From positions 248,001-312,000 of the forward strand of contig OY730477.1 in NCBI GenBank assembly GCA_963422745.1: DNA of 64,000 nucleotides, read 5' to 3'. Shown piece by piece: positions 60,262-64,000 of this stretch. How positions within the stretch are numbered: the first letter of the stretch is position 1; every line of letters starts with the position of its first letter. The notes under the pieces were generated by a model. The model was not told the origin of the DNA. It made no database searches and saw only the letters and a program-made list of their open reading frames with translations. The stretch is from G963422745 sp963422745 (GTDB lineage: Bacteria > Actinomycetota > Acidimicrobiia > Acidimicrobiales > Aldehydirespiratoraceae). The position numbers were made by a program, and so were the translations under genes.

Positions 60262-60870
60262 ATGTCACCTCACTGGTCCGACAGTCGGCTCGAGGTCCAC
60301 CGTTATGTGGTCGGGCCGATCGACAACAACGTGTTCGTCATTCGCTGCAAAGCCAGCGGTGACGCCGTTCTGCTTGACGCCGCCAACGAACACGAAATGC
60401 TTCTCGACGTATGCAAAGCCCTAGGGGTACGCAAGGTCCTCGAAACGCACGGCCATTGGGATCACATCCAGGCCGTACCCGCGGTGCGCGATGCCGGTTA
60501 CGAAGTCGGCATCACCGCGGACGACTCCACCATGTTGCCTTCCTACGACTTCATCCTCACCGACGAATCCGTAATAGAAATCGGCAAGCTGCGTATCCAC
60601 ACCCACCACTGCCCCGGACACACACCCGGATCGATGGCCTTTTCCGTCGAAGGCGCGCCCCTGGTGTTTAGCGGCGACACTCTTTTCCCAGGCGGCCCGG
60701 GTGCCACCGAGTTTGAGGGTGGCGACTTCCCGACGATCATGCAGTCTCTTGAGAACCGGTTCTTCCGGGTGTTCGACGCCGACACGATCGTGCTGCCAGG
60801 GCACGGCCTTGACACCACCATCGGCACCGAATCCCCCCACCTTGACGAATGGGCCGCCCGCGGGTGGTAA
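60262..60870 (+). CDS. Metallo-beta-lactamase-fold hydrolase
   Basis: 202-residue MBL-fold protein. The metal motif HGHWDH is at ~63–68 ('LETHGHWDHIQAV'); further ligands are in 'HTHHCPGHTPGSM', 'VFSGDTLFPGGPG' and 'VLPGHGLDTTIG'. Glyoxalase II-like or related thioester hydrolase activity is likely, but not certain. TGGGGA precedes ATG 60262; ATG 60214 is the longer alternative. Its last ~95 bp are duplicated downstream. Confidence 0.88.
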   Translation: MSPHWSDSRLEVHRYVVGPIDNNVFVIRCKASGDAVLLDAANEHEMLLDVCKALGVRKVLETHGHWDHIQAVPAVRDAGYEVGITADDSTMLPSYDFILTDESVIEIGKLRIHTHHCPGHTPGSMAFSVEGAPLVFSGDTLFPGGPGATEFEGGDFPTIMQSLENRFFRVFDADTIVLPGHGLDTTIGTESPHLDEWAARGW

Positions 60871-60987
60871 CCGGCAGATAATTCAACACCGACACAATCG
60901 CGCTGCCAGGGCACGGCCTCAACACAACCATCGGCACCGAATCCCCCCACCTTGACGAAAGCACGGCCCGCGGGTGGTAACCGGCAA
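60776..60987. repeat. 110-bp-spaced duplication spanning the MBL gene stop codon
   Basis: About 100 bp of the gene's 3' end, containing CTGCCAGGGCACGGCCT and ATCGGCACCGAATCCCCCC, is repeated 110 bp later. Both copies end CGCGGGTGGTAACCGGCA; the true stop is 60868–60870 and the copied stop 60978–60980. The second copy has a short replacement (GAAAGCACGG for GAATGGGCCG), so it no longer codes the same residues. Remaining DNA to 61135 shows no gene. Confidence 0.92.
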
Positions 60988-61135
60988 GTAGCCAGCTTCG
61001 TCTCCCACTCAAGTCTGTTTACCTAGTTGGGGCCTGACCCAAACGTGAGGGCCCCTCCAGCGAGGTAGCGTGTGTCGTTCTCGTCGGCAGGCCGACGATC
61101 GTTCGAAGGTCAAGAACTTTCATCAGGAGGGATTG

Positions 61136-62083
61136 ATGAGCAACTTGCTCAAAGACAAAGTGGCGCTCATAACCGGCGCAGGGCGTGGCATCGGGCGTGA
61201 GCACGCATTGATGATGGCCGAGCACGGAGCCAAGGTCGTTGTCAACGATCTCGGGGGTGATATGGCTGGTGGAGGCGACGATCTCACACCGGCCCAAGAG
61301 GTAGTCAGCCAGATTGAGGCAATGGGCGCAGAGGCGGTGGTCAACGGCGGAAACGTGGCCCGCTTTGACGAAGCCCAGGCAATGGTGCGCCAAGCAATCG
61401 ACACTTTCGGCGACATCAACATCGTGGTCAACAACGCCGGGATCCTGCGTGACCGCATGGTGTTCTCAATGACTGAGGACGATTGGGACGCCGTTGTTGG
61501 TGTGCATCTCAAGGGAACCTTCGGGCCCAGCCATCACGCCGCCGCCTATTGGCGCGAGAAGGTCAAGGCGGGCGAAACCGCCTACGGCCGGATCATTAAC
61601 ACTGCATCCCCCTCGGGAATCTACGGCAACATCGGTCAGACCAACTACGGAGCAGCGAAAGCAGGGATCGCTGCCTTTTCGATCATCGCCGCCCAGGAAC
61701 TCGTCAAGTACGGGGTCACGGTCAATTGCCTGGCACCAACCGCTTGGTCACGGCTGACCGCCCCGTTGATGGGCGGTCAGGACGCGCCCGATGAATTCAA
61801 GGAGAAGATCAGCCCTCGCTGGATTGCGGTTCTTGCAACCTGGCTGGCCTCGCCGGAGGCGGCGGCCGTGACCGGACGCTGCTTTGACGTCCGCGGCAAC
61901 AAGCTCGGTATCGCCGAGGGATGGCATCTGGGACCGGTGGCGACCCAACCCGACGACCCGACCGCTTTGGGACCTGTCGTCGCCGAGTTGATGAGCAAGG
62001 CCCGTCTTAACGCAAATATGGACGGCACCGACCATGAGGGCCCCGGTTTCCCGCCGCAAACCATTCCAGCACCCAACGAATAA
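61136..62083 (+). CDS. Short-chain dehydrogenase/reductase (3-hydroxyacyl-CoA type)
   Basis: 315-residue SDR. Cofactor motif 'ITGAGRGIGREHALMMAEHGAKVVVNDLGGD' resembles the N-terminal domain of peroxisomal-type multifunctional enzyme 2 (HSD17B4). 'NIVVNNAGILRDRMVFSMTEDDWDAVVGVHLKGTF' and 'YGNIGQTNYGAAKAGIAAFS' (YxxxK) follow, then a longer C-terminus. ATG 61136 has AGGAGGGA upstream. Likely oxidises a 3-hydroxyacyl-CoA or steroid-like substrate. Confidence 0.9.
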   Translation: MSNLLKDKVALITGAGRGIGREHALMMAEHGAKVVVNDLGGDMAGGGDDLTPAQEVVSQIEAMGAEAVVNGGNVARFDEAQAMVRQAIDTFGDINIVVNNAGILRDRMVFSMTEDDWDAVVGVHLKGTFGPSHHAAAYWREKVKAGETAYGRIINTASPSGIYGNIGQTNYGAAKAGIAAFSIIAAQELVKYGVTVNCLAPTAWSRLTAPLMGGQDAPDEFKEKISPRWIAVLATWLASPEAAAVTGRCFDVRGNKLGIAEGWHLGPVATQPDDPTALGPVVAELMSKARLNANMDGTDHEGPGFPPQTIPAPNE

Positions 62084-62260
62084 CCTCCCAATCCAACGAA
62101 GAGCCTCCCCGGGGACCAACATTTTCCAGGGGTAACCGCGCCCGTTTCGGGAACCAACATTTCCCAGGATCACCGCCTCCCCCGGGGACCAACATTTTCC
62201 CAGGATCACCGCGCCCGCTTCGGGGACCAACATTTCCCAGGATCACCGCGCCCGCTTCGG
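62072..62260. repeat. Stop-codon duplication followed by ~37-bp repeats after the SDR gene
   Basis: CCCAACGAATAACCTCCC (62072–62089, containing the SDR stop) recurs with changes at 62092–62109. It is followed by about four units of GGGGACCAACATTTTCCCAGG plus GATCACCGCGCCCGCTTC-like sequence from about 62113 to 62260. The array fills the gap to the converging msrA gene. Confidence 0.88.
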
Positions 62261-62272
62261 GCATCCATGGCC

Positions 62273-62917
62273 TCAGGTGTAGGCGACCTGGCAGAGACCG
62301 TGGTTGCAATAGCCCATCGGGTTTCGGTGCAGGTACTGCTGGTGGGATTCCTCGGCGAAATGGAAGGCTCCAGCGTCAACAATCGTTGTTGTTATCTCCG
62401 AGTAGCCAGCACCTAACAAGAGTCTCCGATAACGCTGGAGACTCGCCTCGGCCGTTGTTCGCTGCTCGTCGGAATACACATAAATTTCGCTGCGATACTG
62501 GGTGCCTATGTCGTTGCCCTGGCGCATGTACTGCGTCGGGTCGTGTATCTCCCAAAACACCTTCAACAGGTCGTCGTAGGTCACCTCCGATGGGTCATAC
62601 ACCACCCGGACCGCCTCGTTGTGTCCCGTGAGGCCCGTGCAGACCTCCCGATAGGTAGGGCTGGGGGTGTGGCCACCTGTGAAACCGACTGCGGTGGTGA
62701 AGACCCCTTGAAGTTGCCAGAAAAACTTCTCAGGACCCCAGTAACAGCCCAGCCCGAACATGGCGATCAGGTGACCGTCGGGATACGGTCCGGCCAGCGG
62801 AGTTCCCAGCACGAGATGAGTAGGCGAGGCTGGCATCGAATCCGGGCGGCCGCCCATAGCATCGGACGGATCAACCGCGACCTGTTTACTTTGCCAAACA
62901 CCTGAGAACGGCATCAT
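62273..62917 (-). CDS. msrA: Peptide methionine sulfoxide reductase MsrA
   Basis: 214 residues from ATG 62917 (ATG 62914 adjacent). The catalytic motif is 'FGLGCYWGPEKFF' (GCYWG in place of the common GCFWG), followed by 'TTAVGFTGGHTPSPTYREVCTGLTGHNEAVRVVYDP', 'WEIHDPTQYMRQGNDIGTQYRSEIY' and 'FHFAEESHQQYLHRNPMGYCNHG' with the resolving Cys region. Reduces methionine-S-sulfoxide in proteins. GGGGAG precedes the start. Confidence 0.95.
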   Translation of the reverse strand: MMPFSGVWQSKQVAVDPSDAMGGRPDSMPASPTHLVLGTPLAGPYPDGHLIAMFGLGCYWGPEKFFWQLQGVFTTAVGFTGGHTPSPTYREVCTGLTGHNEAVRVVYDPSEVTYDDLLKVFWEIHDPTQYMRQGNDIGTQYRSEIYVYSDEQRTTAEASLQRYRRLLLGAGYSEITTTIVDAGAFHFAEESHQQYLHRNPMGYCNHGLCQVAYT

Positions 62918-63004
62918 GAGACTCCCCAACGAGATTCGTACACTCTACGTGGGCGGCTCTGTGGCCGTTCGCCGACACTGCAGTCTCGGCTTTACGATGA
63001 GCTT

Positions 63005-64000
63005 ATGTTTGACATAGTCATCTCCGGGGGAACCGTTGTTGACGGCACCGGAACCGAGGGTCGCAGGGCCGACATCGCGATACGAGCCGGGCGCATAGCC
63101 GCCGTCGGCGACATTACCGAACGCTCAGCCGAGACGATCGACGCTGAAGGCCTGATCGTGTGTCCGGGCTTCGTGGATCCCCACACCCACTACGACGCCC
63201 AGATTTTCTGGGATCCACGTGCCACCCCGTCCAACCTGTATGGCGTCACCTCTGTTATCGCCGGAAACTGTGGTTTCACGCTGGCCCCGATCGCCGACGC
63301 AGCTGATGGGGAGTACCTAAAGCGGATGATGGTGAAGGTTGAGGGTATGGCCTTGGAGGCCCTTGAACAGGGCGTGCCTTGGAACTGGCGGAGCTTCGGT
63401 GAATATCTCGATCGTGTTGATGAGTCCGGGACGGCGGTCAACATGGGCTTCCTCGTGGGCCACTGCGCGCTCCGGCGCACGGTAATGAAGGACGATGCCG
63501 TCGGACAGGAGGCCACGACTTCGCAGATAGCCGAGATGCGACGATTGTTGAAAGAGTCGCTCCAGGCAGGAGGAATGGGCTTTTCAACCGGGCGATCCTT
63601 CACGCACAACGACTGGGACGGCAACCCGGTCCCTAGCCGATGGGCTGGCATCAACGAGGTCCTCGATTTGTGTCGTGAGACTGGTAGGCATGAGGGAACA
63701 ACGCTGGAATGGGTCGCCGATGGCTGTCTGAACGGCTTCAGCGACGACGAGGTCGACTTGATGACCCAGATGTCGCTGGAAGCCCGACGACCACTGAACT
63801 GGAACGTCTTGACTATCGACTCGGCTCGTCGGGAGGCTTACGAGAACCAGCTAGCGGCCTGCGAGAGAGCCAACGAGGCCGGCGCGAGGATCGTGGCGCT
63901 CACAATGCCGACCCTGGTCGGCATGAACATGAGCCTCGGCACGTACTGCGCACTGCATCAGCTCCCAGATTGGTCTGACATTTTCTCTTTGCCCTACCCG
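63005..64000 (+). CDS. D-aminoacylase/amidohydrolase family protein (partial)
   Basis: The frame runs from ATG 63005 through the window end without a stop; at least 332 residues. It begins MFDIVISGGTVVDGTGTEGR, then 'DAEGLIVCPGFVDPHTHYDAQIFWDP' with the HTHYD metal motif and 'SVIAGNCGFTLAP' with the GNCG cysteine typical of N-acyl-D-amino-acid deacylases. 'GMGFSTGRSF' and 'RIVALTMPTLVGMNMS' also fit. It probably hydrolyses N-acyl-D-amino acids; the metal and substrate cannot be settled from this part. 75 bp of shared upstream DNA separates it from divergent msrA. Confidence 0.88.
   Translation, partial: MFDIVISGGTVVDGTGTEGRRADIAIRAGRIAAVGDITERSAETIDAEGLIVCPGFVDPHTHYDAQIFWDPRATPSNLYGVTSVIAGNCGFTLAPIADAADGEYLKRMMVKVEGMALEALEQGVPWNWRSFGEYLDRVDESGTAVNMGFLVGHCALRRTVMKDDAVGQEATTSQIAEMRRLLKESLQAGGMGFSTGRSFTHNDWDGNPVPSRWAGINEVLDLCRETGRHEGTTLEWVADGCLNGFSDDEVDLMTQMSLEARRPLNWNVLTIDSARREAYENQLAACERANEAGARIVALTMPTLVGMNMSLGTYCALHQLPDWSDIFSLPYP

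Overview
The window most likely comes from an actinobacterium (Actinomycetota), probably an Acidimicrobiia-like marine or environmental lineage. Support: a mycothiol ligase (mshC) beside cysS, a complete mycofactocin locus including its 45-residue precursor peptide, a tRNA-Trp–secE–nusG–rplK–rplA block in actinobacterial order, GTG and TTG starts, and moderately GC-rich codon use. The class-level placement is inference; no 16S or full marker set is present.

Layout. 0.4–6.2 kb: peptide-type ABC importer (lipoprotein, two permeases, two ATPases). 6.4–9.6 kb: sugar-type importer without an ATPase. 9.7–13.5 kb (minus): esterase, rplA, rplK, nusG, secE, tRNA-Trp. 14.4–19.7 kb: an osmolyte module, with a BCCT carrier and an OpuAC-family lipoprotein (minus) divergent from a fusion of an OpuAC binding domain to a GluR0-like, glutamate-receptor-type potassium channel. 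20–22.6 kb: VOC protein, minisatellites, ECF sigma/anti-sigma pair, tRNA-Met, tRNA-Thr. 23.5–36.7 kb (mainly minus): mycofactocin region (mftA, B, C, D, E, F, coupled SDR, NDMA-type alcohol dehydrogenase, MoxR/VWA pair), with a Bax-inhibitor-1 gene on the other strand inside it. 36.7–43.4 kb: acetyltransferase, tRNA-Tyr, YajQ, HtpX, tRNA-Arg, gamma-carbonic-anhydrase-like protein, an orphan MsmX/UgpC-type ATPase, a Gfo/Idh/MocA oxidoreductase. 43.7–47.5 kb: two paralogous repeat lipoproteins flanking a secreted trypsin-like protease with FN3 domains, plus a decayed third copy. 47.6–54.9 kb: alpha-glucoside-type system (GH13, frameshifted LacI regulator, ABC importer) with two matching LacI-type operators. 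54.9–64 kb: mshC, cysS, beta-propeller protein, 3-hydroxyacyl-CoA dehydrogenase, metallo-beta-lactamase-fold hydrolase, SDR, msrA, and a D-aminoacylase-type amidohydrolase cut by the window end.

The most notable system is the OpuAC–ligand-gated K+ channel fusion next to a BCCT carrier and a closely related OpuAC lipoprotein. The binding domains of the channel and the lipoprotein share tryptophans, two cysteine pairs and a calcium-type DxDxDGxxD loop. This suggests that one external osmolyte is both transported and used to gate potassium flux.

A second window-wide pattern is that many gene 3' ends are tandemly duplicated across their own stop codon (channel, YajQ, LacI, MBL hydrolase, betaine lipoprotein, SDRs), and most long intergenic gaps hold minisatellites of 17–92 bp. 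Neither ABC sugar importer has its own ATPase, so the orphan ATPase at 40.8 kb is a candidate shared energiser.
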